Assembly (NCBI GenBank): GCA_964386535.1
Contig: CAYLRY010000021.1
Location: 1 to 47,980, forward strand
Length of the DNA stretch: 47,980 nucleotides
Reading direction: 5' to 3'
Source of the DNA: CAYLRY01 sp964386535
GTDB taxonomy: Bacteria; Chloroflexota; Dehalococcoidia; Dehalococcoidales; UBA3254
The notes under the pieces are model-generated. The model made no database searches, had not been told where the DNA came from, and was given only the letters and a program-made list of their open reading frames with translations. Position 1 is the stretch's first letter; every line of letters starts with the position of its first letter. Positions 8,235-16,776 of this stretch are shown here, piece by piece. The position numbers and the translations under genes are program-made.

Positions 8235-9274
8235 GACCAGCGGGCTCCCCTGGTCAGCAGGTAGGCAAAAACAGGAGCGCCGATGATGCCGGTAATAATG
8301 CCGATGGGGATTTCAGCGCTGGTGGCCGTACGGGCGATATTATCCATGATCAGCAAATAAACGCCTCCCAGAGAAAGGCAAACCGGTAAAAGTATATTAT
8401 GATTAGGACCTACCAGCATCCGTCCGAAATGAGGTATCACCAGGCCAATCCAGCCTATCACCCCAGCCACGGAGACCGCCGCCGAGGCCACCATGGTGCA
8501 GCAGACGACGATGATAATTCTTAACCTGTCGGTATTAATGCCCAGTGCTTTAGCTTCTTCTTCCCCCATGGAAAGCACATTGATTCTCCAGCGGATGAGA
8601 ATCAGGATGGTAATACCGATGATCATCGGCGGAAGAGCGAAAGCCAGGTCCTGATTGGCGGAGGAAGCCAGGCTTCCCATCAGCCAGAAAACGATAGCCG
8701 GCAGCTTGGTATTAGGGTCTGCTGTATAGGTGAGCAGGGATACCATCGAAGAAAACAGCGAACCAATGACCACGCCTGCCAGCACCAGTGTTAGCGTTGG
8801 CGAAGCGCGATAAAAACGAGTGATAAGGAGGGCCAGCCCTACTGCCGCCAGGCCGAAAACAAAGGCCATGATCTGTATTACCAGAGATGACTGTGAGAGC
8901 ATGATGCCCAGGGCTGCCCCGAAGGAAGCCCCTGATGAAACCCCCAGAATCTGAGAAGATACCAGGGGATTACGGAACAGCCCCTGGAAAGAAGACCCAG
9001 AAATGGCCAGCGACATGCCCACCAGCACCGCCAGCAGAATGCGCGGCAACCTGACCTGAAGAATGGCGGTATCCAGGTTATGAGTAGCCGTACTCTGTAT
9101 AAAAGGGAATATTTTGGAGCCAATCAGGTTGAAAATATCGCCAGGTGAAGCCTGGTATTTACCGATAAAAAGGGAGATGAAAATCATGAGCAGTGGGACA
9201 ACTATTAGCGCGGCGATCAGTAGTCGATGCGTTTTCCGCCGTCGAGCGCTTTCAGTCCCGGACGCTGTCGCCAC
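8231..9274 (-). CDS. ABC transporter permease, FecCD/BtuC type
   Basis: 347-aa permease of the FecCD family with about ten membrane helices. Typical motifs are RLPRILLAVLVGMSLAISG, the FRNPLVSSQILGVSSGA segment, and the MGEEEAKALGI coupling helix. The C terminus has GWIGLVIPHFGRM, and EIPIGIITGIIGAPVFAYLL lies near the end. A GTG start with GGAGG upstream overlaps the DUF364 stop codon by one base. It forms one importer with the ATPase at 7452 and the binding lipoprotein at 10139. The cargo (iron chelate, cobalamin, molybdate or tungstate) is not set by sequence. Confidence 0.95.
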   Translation of the reverse strand: MATASGTESARRRKTHRLLIAALIVVPLLMIFISLFIGKYQASPGDIFNLIGSKIFPFIQSTATHNLDTAILQVRLPRILLAVLVGMSLAISGSSFQGLFRNPLVSSQILGVSSGASFGAALGIMLSQSSLVIQIMAFVFGLAAVGLALLITRFYRASPTLTLVLAGVVIGSLFSSMVSLLTYTADPNTKLPAIVFWLMGSLASSANQDLAFALPPMIIGITILILIRWRINVLSMGEEEAKALGINTDRLRIIIVVCCTMVASAAVSVAGVIGWIGLVIPHFGRMLVGPNHNILLPVCLSLGGVYLLIMDNIARTATSAEIPIGIITGIIGAPVFAYLLTRGARWS

Positions 9275-10137
9275 TATTTTGATGGCCTCCGTATAACCTG
9301 GGATTTTTGCGAATTATGGATAACGGATTCCATATTCATCTCTTTGAGCACACCGTTCTCGAAGGCCGCCGGGTCAGATACCCGGTAGGAGTGTATAAAG
9401 TTTACGCCGTTTTCCATAAATACATCCGGTATCAGTCCAACGCTGGCTCCGTACAGTATTATCAAACGGGCTTGAGAGGCATAGCTCATCAGGTCTCCGA
9501 ATGTACCGTTGACCAGGGAAGAACCGGTAATGATTACTACACTGGCTTTTCCCAGCACCTCGCAGTTTTCTTTTTCCGGATGTACCAGGACCTCTCTGGG
9601 GCTATACTCTATTTTGTCGCTGATCAGTATTGATTGGAAGGCTGTCCGCGGCCTCATATCAGTCACATGCAGCTCTTTACATTTGCCGATTAACTGTGTA
9701 ATGCCGCCGCCGTAGCCTACCACGGCCACCGTGTCTTCCGGCCTGACCATGGCGCTGAAATGCCCCATTTGTTCAGGTACTTCAAAGCCCCTGTTTTTGA
9801 GGCGAGCCGGTTCCAGTAGAGGCTGGGAAAGGGCGCTAAGGGAAGCTACGCCGATGGCCCTTTCCTGCCAGCTGGTTGACTTGAGATAATCTCCGGCCAC
9901 CGTGAACAAGTTTTTCCCGATGTTTGACTTCAGGCGATCCAGGTCTATCCTGGCTTCACCAAAGGCATCGGTCGAACCGGTAAAGCTCATGGCCATCCCG
10001 CATTGACCCGCAGTGCCGATGACCGCATTCCATCCAGGCTTTAAACCTGCTTTAACCAGAGTCCCCGGCATAATCTGCTCCTGTTTATACAGGGATTCAA
10101 GACGCGCCAGGGTCTCTTCTAAAATGTATGTTTTCAT
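9274..10137 (-). CDS. DUF364 domain protein, putative metal-chelate handling
   Basis: 287-aa cytosolic protein of the DUF364 family (Rossmann-like, with an enolase-type N-terminal cap). Members are often encoded beside FecCD-type importers and are predicted to handle chelated metals. Visible segments are PGWNAVIGTAGQCGMAMSF near the N terminus, AVVGYGGGITQLIGKCKEL with the glycine-rich nucleotide-type loop, and VVIITGSSLVNGTFGDLM. It lies between the binding lipoprotein and permease genes, overlapping the latter by one base, so it belongs to the import operon. The reaction is unknown. Confidence 0.82.
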   Translation of the reverse strand: MKTYILEETLARLESLYKQEQIMPGTLVKAGLKPGWNAVIGTAGQCGMAMSFTGSTDAFGEARIDLDRLKSNIGKNLFTVAGDYLKSTSWQERAIGVASLSALSQPLLEPARLKNRGFEVPEQMGHFSAMVRPEDTVAVVGYGGGITQLIGKCKELHVTDMRPRTAFQSILISDKIEYSPREVLVHPEKENCEVLGKASVVIITGSSLVNGTFGDLMSYASQARLIILYGASVGLIPDVFMENGVNFIHSYRVSDPAAFENGVLKEMNMESVIHNSQKSQVIRRPSK

Positions 10138-10138
10138 C

Positions 10139-11290
10139 TTATTTCCCCGTTAATATCAGGCTAATATCGGCATCGGTCAGGTTATACTGAATAATCTGGC
10201 TGTAAAACTTCTTGAGCTCATCCTGGACAGAAACACCGGGGAATTTGTCCGGATATGCCGTAATAGCCAGCCACATGGGGAAAAGAGCTGCCGGCTCAGT
10301 GGAAGCCCGGTTCCAGCCGAACATGCCTTTGGGCAGCATATAGACCTTCTTATTTTTTACCGCCGGAATATTAGCCCACAGCGGGTCTTTGTAGATCTCT
10401 TCCGGAGACCCGGTATCTATGATTAAAATTTCGGGGTTCCAGCTTAAGACCTGCTCCATGGAGATGGCTGCCAGGCCTCCTTCCGATCCGCCGATGGTGG
10501 AAATAGGATGAGCTGCATTGATGCATCCGGCTGCATGGATCCATTCATCCATAAAAGTATTGCTGCCGAAGGTCGTCAGATGGTCGGCATTGAAACCAAC
10601 ATATACCTTAAGCTTCTGGCTGTCTGACAGCCCTGAAACGGCTTTTTTAACGGCAGCCACATTATTGTCGATATAGGTGCAGTACTTTTCAGCTCTCTCT
10701 TGTTTACCGAATACCTCACCAAAGAATCTGACCTCTTTCTTCTGCTGGTCCGGATAGGTGATGACATTGTTTTCCACGCAACGTAAGGTAGGGATCTTAG
10801 TGCCTTTGTCCACCGGTTGTAAATCAATATCGGCGCCCATGCACAGGTCAGGATTGGACTGTAAAAGGGCTTCGATGTTAACCTTGCCGGCGCTGGCCCG
10901 CACAGCCGGTATTTCTTTTAAACGCGGATAGATATTGTTCAGGAAAACCGAGTTCTTGATGGCGTTGCTGGTAGCGCACATTGTATCATTAACACCTAAT
11001 ACAAACGTGATAATATTAGGGGGTGAAGTTAAAATGGCTACCCTTTGAATTTTATCGGGTACCGGAATGGTAACCGTAAGTCCCTGGAAATCGACTATAG
11101 TCCGGGTGGTGGTTGCCTGTGTGGTGGTGGGCGGCTTGATGGAAGTGGTGGTGATGACTGTGGATGTGGTAGTCACCGGCTTGGTAGTCGCCTGAGTAGT
11201 GCTCGATGTACTGGCACAGCCGATTAGCATCAAAGATAAAATTGCTACCATAAGAAGTAATGAAATACTGAGTTTGTAGTTTTTACTCAT
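10139..11290 (-). CDS. ABC importer substrate-binding lipoprotein, FecB/BtuF type
   Basis: 383-aa extracytoplasmic binding protein. It has a signal peptide with lipobox LIGC (lipidated Cys25) and a long Thr/Ser-rich linker to about residue 65. A class III periplasmic-binding fold follows: DFQGLTVTIPVPDKIQRVAIL at the start and ALLQSNPDLCMGADIDLQ, then SMEQVLSWNPEILIID. The C terminus, KKFYSQIIQYNLTDADI, is shared with the binding protein at 17212, so the two importers are paralogous. It heads an operon with DUF364, permease and ATPase. A promoter at 11427-11455 and an operator-like palindrome lie upstream. Confidence 0.92.
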   Translation of the reverse strand: MSKNYKLSISLLLMVAILSLMLIGCASTSSTTQATTKPVTTTSTVITTTSIKPPTTTQATTTRTIVDFQGLTVTIPVPDKIQRVAILTSPPNIITFVLGVNDTMCATSNAIKNSVFLNNIYPRLKEIPAVRASAGKVNIEALLQSNPDLCMGADIDLQPVDKGTKIPTLRCVENNVITYPDQQKKEVRFFGEVFGKQERAEKYCTYIDNNVAAVKKAVSGLSDSQKLKVYVGFNADHLTTFGSNTFMDEWIHAAGCINAAHPISTIGGSEGGLAAISMEQVLSWNPEILIIDTGSPEEIYKDPLWANIPAVKNKKVYMLPKGMFGWNRASTEPAALFPMWLAITAYPDKFPGVSVQDELKKFYSQIIQYNLTDADISLILTGK

Positions 11291-11377
11291 ATGCTTATTC
11301 CTTCCATGTCCATGGATTAATTTGAATATCTTATTCGCAATGGAGCAGTAATAGAGAGTGAGTTGGCTCTTTATACT

Positions 11378-11416
11378 ATACTGTAATAATCCAGTATGTA
11401 TTGATTATATCAGTAT
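11378..11416. promoter_or_regulatory. Operator-like imperfect palindrome
   Basis: Arms ATACTGTAATAATC (11378-11391) and GATTATATCAGTAT (11403-11416) are complementary at 12 of 14 positions. The site lies about 4 to 42 bases downstream of the predicted start site of the importer operon, where a bound repressor would block transcription. The regulator is unknown. Confidence 0.5.
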
Positions 11417-11426
11417 AATAATTTTA

Positions 11427-11455
11427 ATTTTACGTCTCTTTAAGTCAAATGTCAA
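11427..11455 (-). promoter_or_regulatory. Sigma70-type promoter of the 10139-11290 importer operon
   Basis: On the minus strand TTGACA (11450-11455), a 17-base spacer, then TAAAAT (11427-11432). The predicted start is near 11420, giving a leader of about 130 bases. Confidence 0.6.
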
Positions 11456-11587
11456 ATAGAGTCAAAAAGGTCTTAAGAAAATTTTTAGTTAGGAGGATAC
11501 CAAAACAAATGATTATTCAACGATGGGAGGGACCATCGCAATAGAAAGATGACGCTATAGACTCAACTTCTAAGGAAAATAAAAGCT

Positions 11588-11617
11588 TTGACAGAAAATG
11601 TGATCAACATATACAAT
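11588..11617 (+). promoter_or_regulatory. Sigma70-type promoter of the Fe-S/FAD operon
   Basis: TTGACA (11588-11593), an 18-base spacer and TACAAT (11612-11617). The predicted leader to the gene at 11780 is about 155 bases. Confidence 0.55.
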
Positions 11618-11779
11618 GAGCCCATACGTATATTACACCCTTTTCTCCTTAGTAATTGGTCTTATTCCAGATTAACTCCCGCCTTTAAACTTGTTTACAG
11701 GTAAAGGTAAATATGAAAGAGGGTGCCTGCTTTCACTTTTTGATGACCTGAGAGAAAAACTTCTGATAAGGAGACCGAA

Positions 11780-13060
11780 ATGGCTTTGCAAAATTATCGT
11801 GATGAAATGCTGATGTGCTGCCGGTGTTCTTACTGTAAGTTTATACCTTTAGAAAAGATGGAGGGTTGGGGAAATTCTTCCATCTGCCCCAGTATCTCCC
11901 GTTTCAACTTTCATGCTCATTCCGGCGGCGGCAGGTTGAATTTCGGTATGGCCATGCTGGAAAAGAAGATAGATTTTTCAGATAAGTTGCTGGAAATTGT
12001 ATATAATTGCCAGATGTGCGGCGGCTGTGATATCTCCTGTAAGTACGGTATGGACATGGAAGTGCTGGAACCGATAAATGAAATGAGGATTCAATGTGTG
12101 GAGGAGGGGCATACACTAAAGGCTCTGGATCAAGTAATCCACAATTTGCGGAAACAGGACACCATGGCGCCGGGAATGAAGATCAGAAGGGGTGAGTGGG
12201 CCAAGGGGCTGGATGTAAAGGATATTGCGGCTGAAAAAAGCAGGGTGATTTTTCACGCAGGCTGCCGGACCTGCTTTGATAAAGATCTATGGAGGGCGGC
12301 GCGGGCAGCCGTAAAACTGATGCAAAAAGCCAGGGTAGATGTGGGAATAACTGGAGATAGAGAGCTGTGCTGCGGGAGCCGGGCATATCAGATGGGCTAT
12401 AAAGATGACTTCCTTAACCAGGCCAGGAGAAACCTTGAAATAATGGCTGAAACAGGAGCGGAAGTCCTGGTGGCAGGCTGCGCCGACTGCTATTACGGGT
12501 TCAAGGTACTCTACGAGAAGTACGGGATGAAGGGCAAGTTCGAAGTTTTCCATGTTACTGAGTACCTGGAAAAACTGATAAAAGAAAAAAAACTTAAACC
12601 TGAGAAGAAAGTGGCCTTGAATGTAACCTATCAGGACCCGTGCCATTTAGGCAGGCTGGGAGAACCATATATAAACTGGCAAGGGAAACAGATACCGGGA
12701 CAGATACGCATCTTCGAGCCGGCCAGAGAGTTCAGGCGGGGGACGCATGGCGTTTATCAGCCGCCGCGGGATGTGCTGGCCAGTCTGCCGGGTATTAATT
12801 TGCTGGAAATGTACAGGAAGAAGGAATATGCCTGGTGCTGCGGGGCAGGTGGTGGAGTCAGGGAGACAAACCCGGACTTTGCTCAGTGGACGGCCCTGGA
12901 AAGAATCAAAGAGGCAGAATCCACTGGCGCAGAGGCCATCGTGACTGCCTGCCCTGGCTGCCGGCGTAATCTTTCAGACGCTGTCTGGGCCAGCAGCAGC
13001 CGCCTGAATGTATATGATGTATCAGAACTGGTGGCCGAATCTGTCGGTGACAGGGGGTAA
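11780..13060 (+). CDS. (Fe-S)-binding protein with two CCG domains (GlcF/HdrD-like)
   Basis: 426-aa electron-transfer subunit. The N-terminal part has two cysteine groups, CRCSYC plus a later CPSIS, and NCQMCGGCDISCKYG, consistent with two [4Fe-4S] clusters. Two CCG domains follow: AGCRTC with CCGSRAYQMG and AGCADCYYG, then YQDPCHLGRLGE with WCCGAGGGVRE and ACPGC. CCG domains bind non-cubane or ordinary Fe-S centres in heterodisulfide reductase HdrB/D and glycolate oxidase GlcF. The start follows AAGGAG. It lies five bases before an FAD oxidase gene, so the pair should form a flavin to Fe-S electron chain. The homologue at 44970 has the same layout. Confidence 0.92.
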   Translation: MALQNYRDEMLMCCRCSYCKFIPLEKMEGWGNSSICPSISRFNFHAHSGGGRLNFGMAMLEKKIDFSDKLLEIVYNCQMCGGCDISCKYGMDMEVLEPINEMRIQCVEEGHTLKALDQVIHNLRKQDTMAPGMKIRRGEWAKGLDVKDIAAEKSRVIFHAGCRTCFDKDLWRAARAAVKLMQKARVDVGITGDRELCCGSRAYQMGYKDDFLNQARRNLEIMAETGAEVLVAGCADCYYGFKVLYEKYGMKGKFEVFHVTEYLEKLIKEKKLKPEKKVALNVTYQDPCHLGRLGEPYINWQGKQIPGQIRIFEPAREFRRGTHGVYQPPRDVLASLPGINLLEMYRKKEYAWCCGAGGGVRETNPDFAQWTALERIKEAESTGAEAIVTACPGCRRNLSDAVWASSSRLNVYDVSELVAESVGDRG

Positions 13061-13065
13061 GTAAA

Positions 13066-14616
13066 ATGACTTTAAAAAGAGAAATATACCGGGCGCTGGA
13101 GGATGTAGTAGGACCTGAGAATGTTTCTGAAGATCCTGTAATATTATATTCATACGCCTGGCGCTCCGGGCTCATTGCTACCCCGCAGCTCTTCGTACCG
13201 CTCTTCGAGGCAGTGACCCTGCCCAAAAACACTGAAGAAGTGCAGGCTATCGTTAAGCTTTGTAACCGCTTTAAAATCCAGTTCAAGGCCTCCAGCACCG
13301 GCTGGGGCTGCTACTGTGATCCGGCAGGCCCGGGCGTGATCAAGCTCGACCTGCGCAGAATGGACCGTATTGTTGAAATAAATGAAAAAAATATGTATGC
13401 GGTAGTGGAACCTTATGTTATTTATGCGCAGCTTCAGGCTGAATTGATGAAGAGGGGAATGATATGCAATATAACCGGCGCCGGCAGCAACTGCTCTGCT
13501 CTACCTCTGGCGGCGCATTCCAATCTGGGACACCTGAGCCAGAGCGGTAGCTATGGCGAGAGAAACCTGCTGGCAGTGGAATGGGTTTCTCCGGAGGGAG
13601 AAATCGTCAAGTTAGGCTCGTTAGGGTCTTCATCAGAATGGTTTTGCGGAGACGGTCCCGGGCCTTCTTTAAGAGGGGTGATCAGAGGCAATACTGTCCC
13701 GCTGGGAGGATTGGGGGTTTATACCCGGGCAGCCCAGAAAGTCTACCACTGGTCAGGGCCGGCTGTGCTTCCGGTAGAAGGGATATCCCCTGACTATGCG
13801 GTGAATGAGATTCCTGAGAACTTCCTGATACGCTATATTCATTTCGGATCAGCGGAGGCCATGGTGCAGGCCATCAGGAAAGTAGGTGAGGCTGAAATCG
13901 GATTTATCTTGATGGGCTTCAATCCGGCCATGATCAGCAGCAACAAAGCTAGAAGCAACCCGGAAGACCTGGAACTCTTAAAACAGTATACTGATGAAGT
14001 GCAGGGTCCTGGATTTTTATTGATAATCATGGGGAATTCAGCAAATGACTTTGAGTATAAAAAAGAGACCCTGAAGCTGATCACGCAGGAATGCAACGGG
14101 AAATCGTTAAAGGATGTAGAGAATCCTCAAAACGCCGGAGGATTTATCTGGAGATTTATCCGTGTTACCGGCTCTTTAAGAGAAACCTGCCGGGCTACAG
14201 GGTGCTTCGGTGGGGAGGTAGGCGGGACTGATATTTTCAGTCTGATGCGTACTTTTATCTCGAAGGCCTCTGATCTAAAACAAAGCTATATCGATCAAGG
14301 TCTACTGTATGCTGACGGCACTGACCCGTTTGTACAATCGATAGAGCACGGGCATCAGGGGCATGGGGAGTTGTTGATAAGATATGATCCGAACAAGCCG
14401 GAATCAGCAGCCGCCGCCCGTGATATATTTATGACAGCCAACAGGACAGCAGTAGAAGGGAAATTTGGCGTTCCGCATCACGTTTGGAGTGATGAAATTC
14501 ACGATATGTACGGTCCTCAAACCTCCAGCTATACCAGGTGGATGAGGAAGATCAAGAAAACCTTCGACCCGAACGCAGCCTCAGAAGCAAGTCATTATAT
14601 CTCAGCCAAAGAATGA
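13066..14616 (+). CDS. FAD-binding oxidoreductase, VAO/4-cresol dehydrogenase-like
   Basis: 516-aa flavoprotein of the vanillyl-alcohol oxidase/p-cresol methylhydroxylase superfamily. An N-terminal PCMH-type FAD domain (LPKNTEEVQAIVKLCNRF, then MDRIVEINEKNMYAVVEPYV) occupies about residues 40-230. A substrate-cap domain follows, and the C terminus has IKKTFDPNAASEASHY, the family's FDP motif. Members oxidise phenolic or alpha-hydroxy substrates. The actual substrate here is unknown. It is coupled to the upstream Fe-S/CCG gene, which is its likely electron acceptor. Paralogues lie at 43459 and 46238. Confidence 0.92.
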   Translation: MTLKREIYRALEDVVGPENVSEDPVILYSYAWRSGLIATPQLFVPLFEAVTLPKNTEEVQAIVKLCNRFKIQFKASSTGWGCYCDPAGPGVIKLDLRRMDRIVEINEKNMYAVVEPYVIYAQLQAELMKRGMICNITGAGSNCSALPLAAHSNLGHLSQSGSYGERNLLAVEWVSPEGEIVKLGSLGSSSEWFCGDGPGPSLRGVIRGNTVPLGGLGVYTRAAQKVYHWSGPAVLPVEGISPDYAVNEIPENFLIRYIHFGSAEAMVQAIRKVGEAEIGFILMGFNPAMISSNKARSNPEDLELLKQYTDEVQGPGFLLIIMGNSANDFEYKKETLKLITQECNGKSLKDVENPQNAGGFIWRFIRVTGSLRETCRATGCFGGEVGGTDIFSLMRTFISKASDLKQSYIDQGLLYADGTDPFVQSIEHGHQGHGELLIRYDPNKPESAAAARDIFMTANRTAVEGKFGVPHHVWSDEIHDMYGPQTSSYTRWMRKIKKTFDPNAASEASHYISAKE

Positions 14617-14961
14617 AATCTGAAACAGATCATACCTGAGAAAACTGCTGTTCAGACGGCTCCTCTTATTTCTCATTTTGGTATGGTTAGATAAGAAGGC
14701 TTTTCCTTCTTGCTAAACTTGTGGTCATGTCTGGCGGTGCGGCGGTATAGACTGATATTGTTTTACTTATATTCTTGAAGGAAGGGGAATCACCGGCGCG
14801 GCTGAATGTGGGGATAACTCATGTAAAAAAGCTTTTAAGCTGTGACTGGTTTTAATCATATAGTGTTTGAAATACAGCATTGACGCTGCTGAAAGCCGGT
14901 GATACAATCGGGAAAACTGGCAGAAACGAATAGCGACAAATTATTAAAAGAGGGAAGTGTG
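14617..14961. other. Intergenic region before the UroD-like gene
   Basis: 345 bases without a gene. A short hairpin (AAGAAGG/CCTTCTT, 14693-14711) lies downstream of the FAD oxidase but lacks a U-tract. A promoter at 14880-14908 serves the next gene. Nothing else was recognised. Confidence 0.6.
14880..14908 (+). promoter_or_regulatory. Sigma70-type promoter of the UroD-like gene
   Basis: TTGACG (14880-14885), a 17-base spacer and TACAAT (14903-14908). The predicted start is near 14915, about 47 bases before the ATG at 14962. This argues against the earlier in-frame start at 14899. Confidence 0.6.
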
Positions 14962-16335
14962 ATGGACACGAAAACTGGTTCTACCGGAGACAACTGGCAG
15001 TCACTTACAGCGGATGAGAAACTGGAGCGGCGCATAAAAGCCTGGTTGGAAGCGCCTGGCATTAATTTTGTTTCATCACAGGCTAAAGCGGATTATAAAG
15101 CTCGTGTTACCCGCTTGCTGGATGCCATGCAGTTGCGCAAGCCTGACCGTGTACCCATTATTCCTTCCCTTGGGGGTCTGGCCGCAGCTTATTGCGGATA
15201 TACCCATAAGGACATGATGTATGATGCGGATAAGGCCATTGAGGTTGCCACGAGATGCACCCTGGATTTCCAGTTTGATGTCAAGATCGCTGCCGGAGGC
15301 GCCGGTCTTTCCATCGGCAGAGTAGGAGAAACTCTGGAAGACCGGCTTTATAGCTGGCCGGGACACGGGGTAGCCGATGATAATACTTTCCAGTTCAACG
15401 AGGGCGAGTATATGAAGGCGGATGAGTATGATGATCTGATCCAGGATCCTTCTGATTTCTGGTGGCGTATTCACCTTCCGCGACTCTGGGGAGCAGCGGA
15501 GCCCCTGGCGAAGCTCATGCCGCTGGCGCAGTTGAGTGAAGACAGCATCAGCAGGTTTGGTATACCAGAGGTACAGCAGGCGCTCCAGAAGTTGATGCAG
15601 GCCGGTCAGGAGGCTGCTGCCTGGCAAAATAAACTGGCTGCGGGCAATAGAAAGCTCACTGAACTGGGTTTTCCGGATATGTCCGGTTTTGGCGGGGGCA
15701 TGGGCCACGGCGGCGCTCCTTTCGATTACCTGGGTGATGGACTGCGCGGTACCCGCGGCATTTCAATGGACCTGCGCCGGCAGCCGCAAAAAGTACTCCA
15801 GGCTCTGGAAGCAGCGGCAGCTAGAAAGATACGCGAAATTCATAACAATCCAGCTTATCAGACTCTGGGAGGGTGTCCGGTAGCCGGTTTTGCTCTGCAT
15901 CGTGGGGCTGACGGCTGGATGTCCGAAGAACAATATAAAACTTTTTACTGGCCTACCTTGCGCCAGGTATCCATGGCCCTGATTGAAGAAGGTTTTATCG
16001 TCAGGTTCTTCGCCGAGGGCGGGTACGAGTCCCGCCTGGAAATAATCCGGGACCTGCCCAAAGGCCGGGCCATCTGGTACTTCGACCGTACGGATATGGC
16101 CAAAGCCAAAAAAGCCCTGGGCGATGTAGCCTGTCTTATGGGGAACGTGCCGGTCAGCTTGATTCACTCTGGTACAACCCAGGATGTCGAAGCATACTGT
16201 CGGAAGCTGATCGATACCGCGGGTCAGGACGGCGGCTACATTTTAACCACCGGCGCCAGCCTTGACCGGAAAGCCAAAATTGAAAATGTCTGGGCCATGC
16301 TGAAATGCGTTAAGACATACGGGGTTTATAAATAA
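14962..16335 (+). CDS. Uroporphyrinogen decarboxylase (URO-D/MtaA-like) family protein
   Basis: 457-aa TIM-barrel protein starting at MDTKTGSTGDNW. I chose this start because GAGGGA precedes it and a promoter overlaps the longer frame. The family includes UroD and the corrinoid:coenzyme methyltransferases MtaA/MtbA. Visible are RKPDRVPIIPSLGGLAAAYCG near the N terminus, then RHGADGWMSEEQYKTFYWP-like and EEGFIVRFFAEGGYESRLEII segments, and GNVPVSLIHSGTTQDVEAYC. The H-x-C zinc motif of MtaA-type enzymes is not present, nor is a C-terminal Cys in GYILTTGASLD. Classical thiol methylation is therefore doubtful. It has its own promoter and lies between the FAD/Fe-S pair and the Mo/W-type importer. 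Confidence 0.85.
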   Translation: MDTKTGSTGDNWQSLTADEKLERRIKAWLEAPGINFVSSQAKADYKARVTRLLDAMQLRKPDRVPIIPSLGGLAAAYCGYTHKDMMYDADKAIEVATRCTLDFQFDVKIAAGGAGLSIGRVGETLEDRLYSWPGHGVADDNTFQFNEGEYMKADEYDDLIQDPSDFWWRIHLPRLWGAAEPLAKLMPLAQLSEDSISRFGIPEVQQALQKLMQAGQEAAAWQNKLAAGNRKLTELGFPDMSGFGGGMGHGGAPFDYLGDGLRGTRGISMDLRRQPQKVLQALEAAAARKIREIHNNPAYQTLGGCPVAGFALHRGADGWMSEEQYKTFYWPTLRQVSMALIEEGFIVRFFAEGGYESRLEIIRDLPKGRAIWYFDRTDMAKAKKALGDVACLMGNVPVSLIHSGTTQDVEAYCRKLIDTAGQDGGYILTTGASLDRKAKIENVWAMLKCVKTYGVYK

Positions 16336-16384
16336 AGCCATAAAAAGCTCCGATCAGATCATTTCAGACTTAATACGGCGCCTG

Positions 16385-16424
16385 GAGTTGATGTCTCCAT
16401 CAACCTCAAGTGTGAGCTGTTTTT
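16385..16424 (+). terminator. Possible terminator after the UroD-like gene
   Basis: Hairpin built on TTGATG/CATCAA with a TCTC loop and an extra GAG/CTC stem, followed after some bases by T5 at 16420-16424. The distance from stem to T-run is larger than usual. Confidence 0.35.
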
Positions 16425-16456
16425 CAACGTTTTATCAGATCGTTTTGTCAGGCATT

Positions 16457-16485
16457 TTGACAGCCGCTGAAAATCGTGCTAAGAT
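16457..16485 (+). promoter_or_regulatory. Promoter of RNA unit 1
   Basis: TTGACA (16457-16462), a 17-base spacer and TAAGAT (16480-16485). The start site predicted near 16492 coincides with the 5' end of the structured RNA. Confidence 0.7.
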
Positions 16486-16495
16486 ATAACCGAAT

Positions 16496-16612
16496 TTCTC
16501 TGGAGCTATCCTGCCTAAATCCCGCAGCACCGGGACACGGGGGATAGCCGGCAGACGGAAAGTCTCAACGGCCTTGCTGGAAACGGCATTGCTTCCCGAT
16601 TGGAAAGGAGAA
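16496..16612 (+). promoter_or_regulatory. Moco/Tuco-like riboswitch, copy 1
   Basis: Closed by P1, TTCTCT (16496-16501) with GGAGAA (16607-16612). In order it carries GCCTAAATCC, GGGACA, TCAACGGC, TGGAAACGG, TTCCCGA and TGGAAAGGAGAA. These blocks recur in copy 2 although the sequences between them differ, as expected for a conserved fold. The blocks and the AAAGGAG-containing 3' strand match my recollection of the molybdenum/tungsten cofactor RNA (Rfam RF01055), which was not checked computationally. A terminator follows directly. The downstream importer and FmdE genes fit molybdate or tungstate control. Confidence 0.7.
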
Positions 16613-16721
16613 GGAATGTTAAACAATAAGTATAGAACGCTTCCTTTCGCCTGGGGAGCGTTTTTTTCTTCTCTCAAAGCTCCTTTTCAGATTTTTTCAA
16701 GCCCCACCTTCTCCTTTCCAA
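16600..16721. repeat. 15-base inverted repeat linking RNA 3' strand and post-terminator sequence
   Basis: TTGGAAAGGAGAAGG at 16600-16614 is perfectly complementary to 16707-16721. If transcription passes the terminator, the later segment could pair with the riboswitch 3' strand and its ribosome site. Unit 2 has a shorter version (16894-16903 with 16983-16992, 10 bases). Confidence 0.6.
16636..16667 (+). terminator. Intrinsic terminator of RNA unit 1
   Basis: Nine-pair stem (AACGCTTCC with GGGAGCGTT, one G-U) and a nine-base loop. T7 at 16661-16667 includes the last two stem bases. It lies 23 bases after the aptamer, the expected place for an attenuator. Confidence 0.8.
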
Positions 16722-16740
16722 ACAATCTCTAATTTAAATA

Positions 16741-16768
16741 TTAAAACTGATAATTAATTAACTACAAT
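16741..16768 (+). promoter_or_regulatory. Candidate promoter of RNA unit 2
   Basis: TTAAAA (16741-16746), a 16-base spacer and TACAAT (16763-16768), ending eight bases before the second structured RNA. It is a weaker match than the unit 1 promoter. Confidence 0.45.
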
Positions 16769-16776
16769 TGACCAGG

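Larger units (their letters stand above)
11291..11779. other. Divergent intergenic region between importer and Fe-S/FAD operons
   Basis: 489 bases with no convincing gene. It contains a minus-strand promoter (11427-11455), an imperfect palindrome (11378-11416) and a plus-strand promoter (11588-11617). A small perfect hairpin, CGATGG-GAGGGA-CCATCG, sits at about 11520-11537. The region is AT-rich. No cobalamin-type or Moco-type RNA signature was found here. Confidence 0.7.

Noticed and set aside
11509..11544. 11-codon leader ORF after AGGAGG
   Set aside because: It lies upstream of the predicted plus-strand promoter at 11588, and the ribosome-site spacing of 12 bases is long.
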